Part shown: positions 18,091 through 26,727 of the stretch, piece by piece
Layout of the letters: every line of letters begins with the position of its first letter
Numbering within the stretch: position 1 is the first letter of the stretch
Assembly (NCBI GenBank): GCA_017614505.1
Contig: JAGABT010000016.1
Span: 1 to 64,000, forward strand
Source: Selenomonadaceae bacterium
GTDB taxonomy: Bacteria; Bacillota; Negativicutes; Selenomonadales; Selenomonadaceae
DNA length: 64,000 nt
Reading direction: 5' to 3'
Translations under genes and position numbers: made by a program
The notes under the pieces: generated by a model
Seen by the model: only the letters and a program-made list of their open reading frames with translations
The model's database searches: none
What the model was told of the DNA's origin: nothing

Positions 18091-19389
18091 ATGTTCCGAA
18101 GCAGCCGCCTGCGACTGACTTTCACCTATTCGCTGATAACGTTTATCGTCATAATCGTGCTGATTGTGAGCGTGCGCTGGACGCTGGAAAAGTCCCTGTT
18201 TTCTGAGCAGAAGAATGAACTTTTTCGCGCGGCGGACAGCGTGGCGGAGGCGCAGGCATATCAGAATCAGCACCCCAACGCCGCGATTGACGAAAACCGC
18301 TACTACATGAACACCAACGACCGGATTTTTTTCTACGTTTTCGATTCGCACAAAAATCTTTTGTATTTTATGCGGGCGCCGTTTAGGATTGAAGGTACCG
18401 TTTTGTACAAAATAGATTCTGGAGAGCTGAAGAACGGCGAGACGGAAACTCTGCGCAACTACAGCGAAAACGGCAGCACTATGCGGGTTATGATTTTGTA
18501 CCGGCGGATTTTAATCGGCGACGAAGAATTATTGGTCTACACCGGCAAAGACGTAACGGCGATGTATTCCGGCTTGCGGAAGGCAACATACGCGCTGATA
18601 ATTATCGGCATACTGGCGCTGGCGGTCACCACGGGAATTGGCTACGTCATGGCTGGGCGCGCAATTATCCCGCTCAAGGAAGCCTACGACAGGCAGAAAC
18701 AGTTCGCCGCCGACGCCTCGCACGAATTACGCACGCCGCTTTCTGTAGTCATGTCTTCGGCGGATTTACTGCTGGCAGACCCGACAATTCGGGATCCGTT
18801 CCTGCGCGAAATTATCGGCGACCTCAAGGACGAAGTTAAAAAAATGTCCAAGCTCGTCAGCGACCTGCTCATGGTTGCGCGCAGCGATAACAACGCGCTC
18901 AAGCTTAAAATTCAGAAACTCGACCTCGGCGAACTCCTTGAACAGAATGTCCGAATGATGACGCCGCTCGCTGAAAAAAAAGGCGTCATTCTCAGCGGCA
19001 GGAATTTGCGCAGGGCTACAATTTCCGGCGACGAGGAAAAAATCAAGCAGCTTATTCTGATTCTCGTCGATAACGCAGTAAAGTACACCGAAAGCGGCGG
19101 GCACGTGCTGGTTCAGCTGGAATACGCCGACGAAGACAGCGCGGTTTTTTCAGTGCAGGATAGTGGAATTGGAATTGCGCCGGAGGATCAGGAAAAAATT
19201 TTCGAGCGTTTCTACCGCGTCGACAAAGCGCGTTCGCGCGAAATGGGCGGCAACGGTCTGGGACTTGCTATCGCTTTGGAAATTCTGCGCCTCCATGGCG
19301 GGAAAATTTCTGTCGAGTCTCAGCCAAATGTCGGCACGAAATTTACCGTTGAGCTGAAAACTCAAGTTAGAGCGAGGAACGCCACATGA
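18091..19389 (+). CDS. Sensor histidine kinase
   Basis: 432-aa membrane kinase. Membrane segments lie at ~10-30 and ~165-187, flanking an extracytoplasmic sensor of about 130 residues without a recognised fold. A HAMP-like stretch is followed by HisKA with the phospho-acceptor in ASHELRTPLSVV and a HATPase domain with NAVKYTESGG, DSGIGIAPEDQ and GGNGLGLAIA. Partner is the upstream response regulator. It overlaps the next gene by 4 bases (ATGA). Confidence 0.94.
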   Translation: MFRSSRLRLTFTYSLITFIVIIVLIVSVRWTLEKSLFSEQKNELFRAADSVAEAQAYQNQHPNAAIDENRYYMNTNDRIFFYVFDSHKNLLYFMRAPFRIEGTVLYKIDSGELKNGETETLRNYSENGSTMRVMILYRRILIGDEELLVYTGKDVTAMYSGLRKATYALIIIGILALAVTTGIGYVMAGRAIIPLKEAYDRQKQFAADASHELRTPLSVVMSSADLLLADPTIRDPFLREIIGDLKDEVKKMSKLVSDLLMVARSDNNALKLKIQKLDLGELLEQNVRMMTPLAEKKGVILSGRNLRRATISGDEEKIKQLILILVDNAVKYTESGGHVLVQLEYADEDSAVFSVQDSGIGIAPEDQEKIFERFYRVDKARSREMGGNGLGLAIALEILRLHGGKISVESQPNVGTKFTVELKTQVRARNAT

Positions 19390-21149
19390 AACTTTTTGAG
19401 AAACTGGCGGCGGCAGTCTTAACCGTCGCAATTTTTTTTACGCCAGTTCCCGCGGCGGCAGCGGACGGCATAGGCGTAGCGATTGGCGCGCTGGGAACCT
19501 GGGCGAGCTACGAATCTGCCTACAAGTCCCTGCTCAGCCTCGGCAACAACGTCAATGCGCAGATGACGGCGCGCAGGCAGGACGTTAAGGAAAACGGCTC
19601 CGATAAAAATCCGCGCGACCTGCAAATCGTCAACGCCGTCATGAATCAGCTGGTAAACGCTGGCACCTACGAACTGCGCGCCAATTCCCTGCCCTTCATC
19701 TGGCACGTCAACGACAGCGAAAAATTCAACGCCGCCTGCTACCCCATGAACTACGTTACCGTCAATCGCGGACTCGTGCAGGTTCTGAACTACGACGAAA
19801 ACCAGATTGCCGCAGTTCTGGCGCACGAAATGACGCACGGTATCCGCCAGCATTCCGCCAAAATCTACGCCAATGCCGTCGCGCGGCAGGTCGGCGCCAT
19901 GATGGTCGGCGTCAACGTCGACAACGCCAATATCAACTGGGGCAGGGTGCCCGCCATGGTCAAATATTCCGTCGCCAAGGATGTTATCCTTCCGCTGGAA
20001 TACGAGGCGGACGAGGGCGGCTTTTACCTCATGACAAGCGCCGGTTTCAATCCTGGCGGAGCGGCGGCGGCTATGGCGCGCATGGATTATTATCTGCGCT
20101 TCGAGACCCGCGATTTTCTGGAGTTCGACGCCCACGATACACCCAATGAGCAAACTTTCAACGACCACGCCGATACCGACGTTCGCGAGAAAAAACTTTC
20201 CGAGCTCATGACGGACTACAGCTGCGGTCACGTCACGGTTAAGAAATCCGACCGCCAGTACAAAGTTTTTATCGACGGCAAGGAAGTTTACATCGCCAAA
20301 AATACCGGCGGGCAGCAGAACGCCTCAACTAAAGCCTACTACTTCGCCGGCGGCTTAGCGCGCGCCTTCCATGACTACAACTCAATCAGCGCGTGGAATT
20401 TCCGTGCGGGCGCGGGAAACAGCGTCGATTTTCTGACCGACAGCTACGTTTTCCGGCAGCTCCGCGAAATTGCCTTTGTCGAAAATATTGGCGCCAAAAT
20501 CCGTGACGCCGTTACCGCCGCTTACCAGAAGGATAAAAATCGCAAAAAATACCTAGACGCGGAAAAGAAACGCTTGGAAGCCTGGAAAAAAGTTAAAGCT
20601 GACGCCCTCTACGCTGACACAAGGTTAGCCAGACAGCTCCGCGTAAACGCCGACGCCTACAACGACTACGACGAAGGCGAACTGGCGCTCAAGGAAATTG
20701 CCCGCGCGATTAACGCGAAAAATCAGGACAACCACGCCGAATGTCTTGCGATTCGCGGGCGTGCTAAAGCTATCGTCAAGGACTTCACCGGCGCGCTTGA
20801 AGATGCTAACGCCGCCGTCGCGCAGGATTCAACCAACCTGTACAATTTTCTCAACCGCTCGGACGTCCGGCGTATGCGCGGCGAAACCGATTTGGCGCTG
20901 GCTGACATTGACGCCGCCATTAAAATCGACGCCACCAATCCAATTCCCTACCAGCTGCGCGGAAATATTTTCGACAAGCTCGGCGATACCGCAAGCGCTG
21001 AGGAAAATTTCCGCAAGTGCTACGAGCTGAGCAAAAAAAATTCGCACCTCATTCCTCTCAAGTATCTGGAGAAAATCGATGCGAAAACCGCTGAAAAAAT
21101 CCGCAAGGCAAATCCCGACGCTGAAACTAATAGTGCGGATGAGCCTTGA
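19386..21149 (+). CDS. Exported M48 family metallopeptidase with TPR repeats
   Basis: 587-aa protein. A signal peptide ends near VPAAAA-DG. The peptidase domain has the zinc motif LAHEMTHGIRQHS (near residue 145) and the third ligand in LEYEADEGGFYLM. The C-terminal ~150 residues form TPR-like helices (ALEDANAAVAQD, LALADIDAAIKID, SAEENFRKCYEL). This is the general layout of periplasmic BepA-type chaperone-proteases that act on outer-membrane proteins, but a ~190-residue insertion between the two parts differs. Coupling to a two-component system suggests envelope-stress control (inference). Its end overlaps the convergent orf104 by 23 bases. Confidence 0.88.
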   Translation: MKLFEKLAAAVLTVAIFFTPVPAAAADGIGVAIGALGTWASYESAYKSLLSLGNNVNAQMTARRQDVKENGSDKNPRDLQIVNAVMNQLVNAGTYELRANSLPFIWHVNDSEKFNAACYPMNYVTVNRGLVQVLNYDENQIAAVLAHEMTHGIRQHSAKIYANAVARQVGAMMVGVNVDNANINWGRVPAMVKYSVAKDVILPLEYEADEGGFYLMTSAGFNPGGAAAAMARMDYYLRFETRDFLEFDAHDTPNEQTFNDHADTDVREKKLSELMTDYSCGHVTVKKSDRQYKVFIDGKEVYIAKNTGGQQNASTKAYYFAGGLARAFHDYNSISAWNFRAGAGNSVDFLTDSYVFRQLREIAFVENIGAKIRDAVTAAYQKDKNRKKYLDAEKKRLEAWKKVKADALYADTRLARQLRVNADAYNDYDEGELALKEIARAINAKNQDNHAECLAIRGRAKAIVKDFTGALEDANAAVAQDSTNLYNFLNRSDVRRMRGETDLALADIDAAIKIDATNPIPYQLRGNIFDKLGDTASAEENFRKCYELSKKNSHLIPLKYLEKIDAKTAEKIRKANPDAETNSADEP

Positions 21150-21441
21150 CATATTCGACAGGGCGGCTCCAGTCCACGTGCACGCCCGTATTTTCCCACA
21201 AGCGCGTTAAAGCGAGTTTCAAACTTTCGGCGTCGGCTTGCGGGTTTATTTTTTCCGTAGTGAAGTCCAGAAGCGTTTTGTGCGGAATACCAATTTCGTG
21301 AACCTGCGCGAGAAATTCCTCAGCCTTGCGCCTGCCGGTCTCGTCGCCAAGCACCACGATAACTTTCCGCGCCGCCTCGTCGTACTCAACGTAACCGAGA
21401 TTTTCGCCGTAGCTGATGGCGACACTAAAATTTTCCGTCAA
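21127..21441 (-). CDS. Hypothetical protein, 104 aa
   Basis: Not recognised. The protein is small, soluble and mixed alpha/beta, with segments VEYDEAARKVIVVLGDE and AEEFLAQVHEIGIPHKTLLDF and no cysteines or membrane segment. The start is TTG at 21441 within TTGA, overlapping the stop of the LysR-type gene, so it is probably translated by coupling. Its 3' end overlaps the convergent M48 peptidase gene by 23 bases. It is the last gene of the hom-thrB-LysR run. Confidence 0.7.
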   Translation of the reverse strand: MTENFSVAISYGENLGYVEYDEAARKVIVVLGDETGRRKAEEFLAQVHEIGIPHKTLLDFTTEKINPQADAESLKLALTRLWENTGVHVDWSRPVEYVKAHPHY

Positions 21442-22325
21442 GATTTCACCTCCCCGAAAAGCCCTTCAACGAAATTCAAAAACCGCTTCCCCAGCGCCGA
21501 CGGCTCTTTGAACCTGCTCCATACCAGCACTACTGTGAATTTCAGCGGCGGGTCAAGCGGCATCGCTTTGAACGCTGGCAAATCTGAAATTGTAAACTTC
21601 GGCATGAGCGCGACCGCCGCGCTGCCCGCTACCAGTTCCTTTATCGTTTTGAGCTGCGACGTGCTGAGCAAAACTTCCGGCGCAAAGCCAGCCTCCGCCG
21701 CGCCTTTCAGCGTCAGGAAATTTTGCAAAGTGCCTGGCGGCTGCAGGATAAATTTTTCCCCGCGCAGTTCCTCGAAAGAAATTTTTTCCCTCAGCGCGAA
21801 TCGGTGACGCGGCGGCAGGCATAAATAAAATTCATCGTCAAACATTTTAAGCGAATGCTCCATGTGTTTTGGCGTGCAGACAAAATTTATCCCGAAATCC
21901 AGCGCGTCATTGTCCAGCTTTTCATTCACCGACGCCGAATCACTGCACTCCTGCAAATCCAGAACTATGTCCGGATTAGCCGCCTGGAACTTCATGAAAA
22001 AATTCGGGAACAGGTACGATTCAAACATTGGCGGCACGCCAAATCGTATCACGCCGCCGCTTTGCGACTGAAACCGCTCCATTGCAAGCTGCGCCGTCTG
22101 CACGTCCTGCAGGATTTTTTGCGCGTGCAGTAAAAATACCCGCCCCGCGTCCGTCAGGCAAATGTGTTTCTGGCTGCGGTCGAACAGCGTAAGTTTCAGC
22201 TCCGCCTCCAGCGCCTGCACCGCCTTGGTAACCGACGGCTGAGAGACGTGCAGAAAATGCGCCGCCCGCGTGAAATTTTCCAGCGAGCACACCGCGCAAA
22301 AATATTCCAGCTGCCGCAGTTCCAT
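21438..22325 (-). CDS. LysR-family transcriptional regulator
   Basis: 295-aa regulator. The N-terminal helix-turn-helix MELRQLEYFCAVCSLENFTRAA followed by LHVSQPSVTKAVQALE is characteristic, and residues ~90-290 form a periplasmic-binding-like effector domain. It lies 9 bases downstream of thrB on the same strand and is followed by orf104 in TTGA overlap. Position suggests, but does not prove, a role in threonine biosynthesis control. LysR regulators are more often divergent from their targets, so this co-directional placement is a little unusual. Confidence 0.92.
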   Translation of the reverse strand: MELRQLEYFCAVCSLENFTRAAHFLHVSQPSVTKAVQALEAELKLTLFDRSQKHICLTDAGRVFLLHAQKILQDVQTAQLAMERFQSQSGGVIRFGVPPMFESYLFPNFFMKFQAANPDIVLDLQECSDSASVNEKLDNDALDFGINFVCTPKHMEHSLKMFDDEFYLCLPPRHRFALREKISFEELRGEKFILQPPGTLQNFLTLKGAAEAGFAPEVLLSTSQLKTIKELVAGSAAVALMPKFTISDLPAFKAMPLDPPLKFTVVLVWSRFKEPSALGKRFLNFVEGLFGEVKS

Positions 22326-22334
22326 CGCGCTACC

Positions 22335-23264
22335 TCAACCAATCACCAATGCGCCGCGCGTGTCCAAATCCAGAATCAGCGCGCCCGCCTGCACGTCATA
22401 CCGCTTGAACGCCTGCACCATTTCCACCGCAATGTTATTTTCAAGGCGCTTATCCGCCGCTGAAAAGGCTATCACGCACGGTCCTGCGCCGCTCAGGCAA
22501 ACTCCCAGCGCTCCGGCTTTTTTGCCCGCGCTGAATACTTCCTGCATTCCAGGCACAAGTTTCGTGCGGTACGGCTGGTGAAGCGCGTCGTCGAACGCTC
22601 CGGCTAAAAATTTTTCCTTGCCGTTTATCAGCGCCGCTATCAGCATTGACGCCCGCCCGACGTTGAACACAGCGTCTTTCAGCGGGACGGTTTTAGGCAG
22701 AACCTGCCGCGCTATTCGCGTCGACAGCGGGAAATCCGGCACGGCTACGACCAGTTTTAATTTTATTTTCGGCAGGAAGGAAAAAGTTTGAACCTGCCCG
22801 CGGTGGTCAACGGTACTCACGGTGAAGCCGCCAAAAATCGCCGGCGCAACGTTATCGGGGTGTCCTTCAATTTCCGTGGCGAATTTCAGAATATCGTTGC
22901 GCGTGAACGGCTTACCCAAAACTTCATTCGCCGCGAACAGACCGGCAACAATCGCCGCCGCGCTCGAACCTAAGCCGCGGGACATCGGCACGCGATTTTC
23001 CATGCGAAGAATGCCGCCCTTGAACTTATCGCCGTTGCCGCTGCGTTCGATAACCATTCGCGCGGCGCGCCAGACAATATTTTTATCGTCAGTTGGAATA
23101 GTTTCCGCGCCGTCGCCCGTCGCCTCGATTGTCAGCGTTTCCTCTTCAAGGAGCGTCAAATCCAAATCGTTGTAAATCGTGGCGGCGAGTCCAAGGCAGT
23201 CGAAGCCAGGTCCGCAGTTCGCCGAAGTGCCAGGCACCCGCACCACAACTCTGTTTGCGTCCAT
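22335..23264 (-). CDS. thrB: Homoserine kinase ThrB
   Basis: 309-aa GHMP-family kinase that phosphorylates homoserine on the way to threonine. RVPGTSANCGPGFDCLG at the N-terminus, the ATP-binding VPMSRGLGSSAAAIVAG, and the late CLSGAGPCVIAF are the three GHMP motifs. Start set at ATG 23264 (MDANRVVVRV); an upstream ATG at 23309 would overlap hom. It lies 4 bases downstream of the hom stop. Confidence 0.95.
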   Translation of the reverse strand: MDANRVVVRVPGTSANCGPGFDCLGLAATIYNDLDLTLLEEETLTIEATGDGAETIPTDDKNIVWRAARMVIERSGNGDKFKGGILRMENRVPMSRGLGSSAAAIVAGLFAANEVLGKPFTRNDILKFATEIEGHPDNVAPAIFGGFTVSTVDHRGQVQTFSFLPKIKLKLVVAVPDFPLSTRIARQVLPKTVPLKDAVFNVGRASMLIAALINGKEKFLAGAFDDALHQPYRTKLVPGMQEVFSAGKKAGALGVCLSGAGPCVIAFSAADKRLENNIAVEMVQAFKRYDVQAGALILDLDTRGALVIG

Positions 23265-23268
23265 AATC

Positions 23269-24555
23269 TCAACTCTCAACGCGCATGACGCTGGAAATTT
23301 CGTCGACAACGGGAAGTTCCTTCAGCGCCTCCTGCGCAGCCAGAATATTCTTGTGCCTGACCTTGTGCGTGACGACAACCAGCTCGGCGTGTCCTTCAAC
23401 AGTGCTTGCAGTCTGCGCGACGGAAGTCAGGCTGACTTCGGCGTTACCGAAAGTCGTAGCTACTGCACCGAGCACGCCAGGTTTATCGTCGACGAGCAGG
23501 CGAATGTAGTAGGACGAAATAGTTTCTTCGAGCGGGCAAATCGGCTTTTTGTTGAAGCAGGTGCAGCCGAAACGTCCGACGCTGTTGGTCTGAATACCGC
23601 GCGCAATTTCAATAATGTCGGCGATAACGGCGGAGGCGGTGGGGAAACCGGCGCCTGGTCCGAAGAACATCGCCTCATCGATTGGATAGCCGCGCACGAA
23701 AATCGCATTGAACACGCCGTTGACGCTGGCGAGCGGGTGAACTTTCGGCAAAAGCACGGGGTGGACGCGAACGTCTATTCCTTCCTCAGTTTCCTTGCCA
23801 ATAGCCAGCAGCTTGACGACGTAGCCGAGATTCGCGGCGTGCTGAATATCTTTCGGCGTGATTTTCGTGATGCCTTCGATTGACACGTCTTCAAATTTCA
23901 CTCTGGAATTAAAAGCGATTGACGCCAGAATGGCAATTTTTCGCGCGGCGTCTTTGCCCTCAACGTCAGCGGCGGGATTCGCCTCGGCGTAACCTTTCGC
24001 CTGCGCTTCCTTCAAAACGGTATCGTAGTCAGCGCCGTCTTCCGTCATTTTGGTAAGCATGTAGTTAGTAGTACCGTTCACCACGCCCAAAATTTCCGTC
24101 ACTCTGTTGCCAGTAAGGGAGCGCTTGAGCGGCATTATGATAGGAATGGCTCCGCCGACGGACGCTTCAAAAAGATAGTCGACGTGATTTTTTTCAGCGG
24201 CTTCGAGCAGTTCTCCGCCATACTGAGCCACAACGTCCTTGTTGGCTGTAACGACGTTCTTACCTTTTTCGAGCGCGCGCAGTGCAAAATCCTTAGCGGG
24301 TTTCAAACCGCCCATGAGTTCCACAACTATGGATATATCAGGGTCGTCTAAAATTTCGTCGTAGTTATTCGTAGCCGGAAGTCCCTGCGCCTGCAGTTTA
24401 GGAATTTCGTGCGGAAGGACGAGTATATTTTTTATTTCAATATCTGTACTGGCGCGTTGCGAGATAATTTCTTGATTATCGCGTAGAACTTTGATGACGC
24501 TGCCGCCAATCGTTCCCGCGCCCAAAATCGCAATTTTTGTAACGGGTCTACTCAT
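23269..24555 (-). CDS. hom: Homoserine dehydrogenase with ACT domain
   Basis: 428-aa NAD(P)-dependent enzyme reducing aspartate semialdehyde to homoserine. The N-terminal nucleotide fold has ILGAGTIGGSV, and the catalytic region has VVNGTTNYMLTKM and a GYAEANPAADVEGKDAA segment. Residues ~350-428 form an ACT domain (LLVDDKPGVLGAVATTFGNA), the usual site of threonine feedback inhibition. AAGGAGG lies before ATG 24555. First gene of the minus-strand threonine run, divergent from thrC. Confidence 0.96.
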   Translation of the reverse strand: MSRPVTKIAILGAGTIGGSVIKVLRDNQEIISQRASTDIEIKNILVLPHEIPKLQAQGLPATNNYDEILDDPDISIVVELMGGLKPAKDFALRALEKGKNVVTANKDVVAQYGGELLEAAEKNHVDYLFEASVGGAIPIIMPLKRSLTGNRVTEILGVVNGTTNYMLTKMTEDGADYDTVLKEAQAKGYAEANPAADVEGKDAARKIAILASIAFNSRVKFEDVSIEGITKITPKDIQHAANLGYVVKLLAIGKETEEGIDVRVHPVLLPKVHPLASVNGVFNAIFVRGYPIDEAMFFGPGAGFPTASAVIADIIEIARGIQTNSVGRFGCTCFNKKPICPLEETISSYYIRLLVDDKPGVLGAVATTFGNAEVSLTSVAQTASTVEGHAELVVVTHKVRHKNILAAQEALKELPVVDEISSVMRVES

Positions 24556-24578
24556 AAAAAAATTCCTCCTTATACGAA

Positions 24579-24607
24579 ATTAAATAATTCGGCGGCGCGC
24601 TTAACAA
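24579..24607 (-). promoter_or_regulatory. Promoter for hom-thrB
   Basis: On the minus strand TTGTTA (24607-24602) and TTTAAT (24584-24579) are separated by 17 bases, 24 bases upstream of the hom start. It overlaps the intergenic region that also carries the thrC promoter. Confidence 0.5.
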
Positions 24608-24646
24608 TTCCTGCCAAAGAAAAATCTTTCCTGTTCGCAGAAAACG

Positions 24647-24655
24647 TGGTACAAT
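24647..24655 (+). promoter_or_regulatory. Extended -10 promoter for thrC
   Basis: TGGTACAAT fits TGn-TAtAAT with one change, 28 bases before the thrC start. No clear -35 is seen. Confidence 0.5.
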
Positions 24656-24682
24656 ACGCAAAAATTTTGGGAGGAATATCAT

Positions 24683-26191
24683 TTGAACTACACAAGCACG
24701 CGCTCAAAAGACGTGAAAATTTCTTCGGCGGAGGCAATCCATCAGGGACTGTCAATCGACGGCGGCTTATTCGTGCCGGAATCGATACCGAAAGTCAAAC
24801 TTGAAGAGATTGGGCAGCTCTGCTCCATGACATACGTGCAACGCGCGGTAACCGTGCTGAAAAAGTTTCTCACAGACTACAGCGACGACGAACTGGCGGA
24901 AAGCGCCGAGCTGGCATATGACTGGTTCGACGTAACGGCGAAGGTGCCGCTTATCGTTTTGCTGCGCAACAAGGAAGACACAAAGGCGCCTATCGGAATA
25001 ATGGAACTTTGGCACGGCAATACGAGTGCTTTTAAAGATTTAGCGCTGCAGATTCTGCCGCATTTAATGAGCAAGGCGCTCAAAAAAACCGGCGAGTCGA
25101 AAGAAATTCTGATACTCGTGGCAACTTCCGGCGATACCGGCAAGGCGGCGCTGGCGGGCTTCGCTGACGTTCCGCAGACTAAAATCATGGTCTTTTATCC
25201 CGACGGCGGCGTAAGTAAGATTCAGCGGCTCCAGATGGTTACGCAGACTGGCAAAAATGTCAACGTGACGGCTGTGCGCGGCAACTTCGACGACTGCCAG
25301 AACGGCGTCAAAAATATTTTCAGCGACGAGGAAATCCGCGCGAAACTTTCCGACACCAACGTTAAGCTCAGCTCCGCCAATTCGATTAACTGGGGGCGCC
25401 TCGTGCCGCAAATCGTCTACTACTTTTCCAGCTACGCCGAATTTATCAACGCCGGAAATATTAAGCTCGGCGACCAGGTCAACGTCATTGTTCCAACCGG
25501 CAACTTCGGCAACATTCTCGCCGCGTACTACGCCCGCAAAATGGGCTTGCCCGTCAAAAAATTAATCTGCGCGTCGAATATCAACCACGTACTCACCGAC
25601 TTTTTCCAGACCGGCGTCTACGACCGCAACCGCGAGTTTCATAAGACTATCACGCCGTCCATGGATATTTTAATTTCCAGCAACCTCGAACGCCTGCTCT
25701 ACCACGAAACCAGCGGCGACGTTGAGCAGGTCAAGAGCTACATGAAGGAACTCAGCGAAACCGGCAGGTATAAAATCGGCGCGACGCTCAAGAAACGCCT
25801 CGACAAAATTTTCTACGCCGACTACGCAACCGAAGCCGAGACTGCCAGCATTATCCAGAACGTGTTCAGCAATTTCGGCTACCTCGTCGACACGCACACC
25901 GCCGTTGCAATGTCCGTCATGGCGAAATACCGCCGCGAAACTAAGGATATGCTCCCCGCTATCGTCGCCTCTACCGCCAGCCCGTTCAAGTTCACCGCCG
26001 CAGTTTTGAACGCCCTCGGCGAAAATGTTACCGGCGTCGACGATTTAGTTCAGCTCGGTAAGCTCAGCCGCCGCACCAATAAAAAAATTCCGAAAAACCT
26101 TGAGTCCCTCGGAACCGCGAAAATTCTGCACGAAGACGTTTGCGATAAGGAAGAAATGGCGGCGCGCGTTTTGAAATTCGCCGCCGAATAA
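24683..26191 (+). CDS. thrC: Threonine synthase ThrC
   Basis: 502-aa PLP enzyme converting O-phosphohomoserine to threonine. The start motif YTSTRSKDVKISSAEAIHQG, the PLP lysine in GNTSAFKDLALQ, VATSGDTGKAALAGF, and VPTGNFGNILAAYYA show the long (yeast/E. coli-like) ThrC type. Start is TTG 24683 with GGGAGG eight bases upstream. It is divergent from hom-thrB, which supply its substrate. Confidence 0.96.
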   Translation: MNYTSTRSKDVKISSAEAIHQGLSIDGGLFVPESIPKVKLEEIGQLCSMTYVQRAVTVLKKFLTDYSDDELAESAELAYDWFDVTAKVPLIVLLRNKEDTKAPIGIMELWHGNTSAFKDLALQILPHLMSKALKKTGESKEILILVATSGDTGKAALAGFADVPQTKIMVFYPDGGVSKIQRLQMVTQTGKNVNVTAVRGNFDDCQNGVKNIFSDEEIRAKLSDTNVKLSSANSINWGRLVPQIVYYFSSYAEFINAGNIKLGDQVNVIVPTGNFGNILAAYYARKMGLPVKKLICASNINHVLTDFFQTGVYDRNREFHKTITPSMDILISSNLERLLYHETSGDVEQVKSYMKELSETGRYKIGATLKKRLDKIFYADYATEAETASIIQNVFSNFGYLVDTHTAVAMSVMAKYRRETKDMLPAIVASTASPFKFTAAVLNALGENVTGVDDLVQLGKLSRRTNKKIPKNLESLGTAKILHEDVCDKEEMAARVLKFAAE

Positions 26192-26213
26192 ATTTAGATT
26201 GGAGTTGTTAATC

Positions 26214-26483
26214 ATGCAGGCAGCAGTTGAAAAAATCCCCGCCGTCGAAACCAAAACCGAAACCGAAGAATCTGTCACGTTCACGCAGGAGGAACTGGCA
26301 CACTTCATCGAAGAAATCAACCGGCAGTTCGCCAGCGGCAGCGGCATAAATCTGGGCAGGGCGCTCAGAAATGCGCGCTACCTCACCAAACTCGACGAGA
26401 GCAACAGGCAGTTTAAAGAAGGCAAGGTCGTCAGTTTTACTGCGGAAGAATGGGAGAAATTTACAAATGAACAAGCTGTTTAG
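26214..26483 (+). CDS. Antitoxin of a YoeB-type toxin-antitoxin pair
   Basis: 89-aa acidic protein directly upstream of, and overlapping by 17 bases, a YoeB-family toxin. The C-terminal part YLTKLDESNRQFKEGKVVSF resembles the toxin-wrapping tail of RelB/DinJ/YefM-type antitoxins. I did not recognise a clear Phd/YefM N-terminal DNA-binding fold, so the antitoxin family is unsure. The ATG at 26214 has GGAGTTG upstream; an earlier ATG at 26199 overlaps that site. Confidence 0.75.
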   Translation: MQAAVEKIPAVETKTETEESVTFTQEELAHFIEEINRQFASGSGINLGRALRNARYLTKLDESNRQFKEGKVVSFTAEEWEKFTNEQAV

Positions 26484-26724
26484 TGAACGCGCTTTCGCCG
26501 AATATTTGTACTGGCAGGCACAGGACAGAAAAACGCTGAATAAAATCAATCGCCTTTTGCAAAGCATTGAGCGTGACGGCGTTCTAAATGGCGAAGGCAA
26601 GCCCGAAAAATTGAAATACCGCGATGGCGAATACAGCCGCCGTATCGACGACGCTAACCGCCTCGTGTACAAAATCGACGGCAATAATATCAACGTCATG
26701 TCCTGCCGCGGGCACTACGAATAA
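26467..26724 (+). CDS. yoeB: Txe/YoeB family mRNA interferase toxin
   Basis: 85-aa ribosome-dependent mRNase. LKYRDGEYSRRIDDANRLVY and the terminal SCRGHYE contain the arginine, histidine and tyrosine expected for YoeB catalysis, and length is exact for the family. It is translationally overlapped by its antitoxin. The convergent fliB stop is only 3 bases beyond its stop codon, with no terminator between. Confidence 0.92.
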   Translation: MNKLFSERAFAEYLYWQAQDRKTLNKINRLLQSIERDGVLNGEGKPEKLKYRDGEYSRRIDDANRLVYKIDGNNINVMSCRGHYE

Positions 26725-26727
26725 AAT

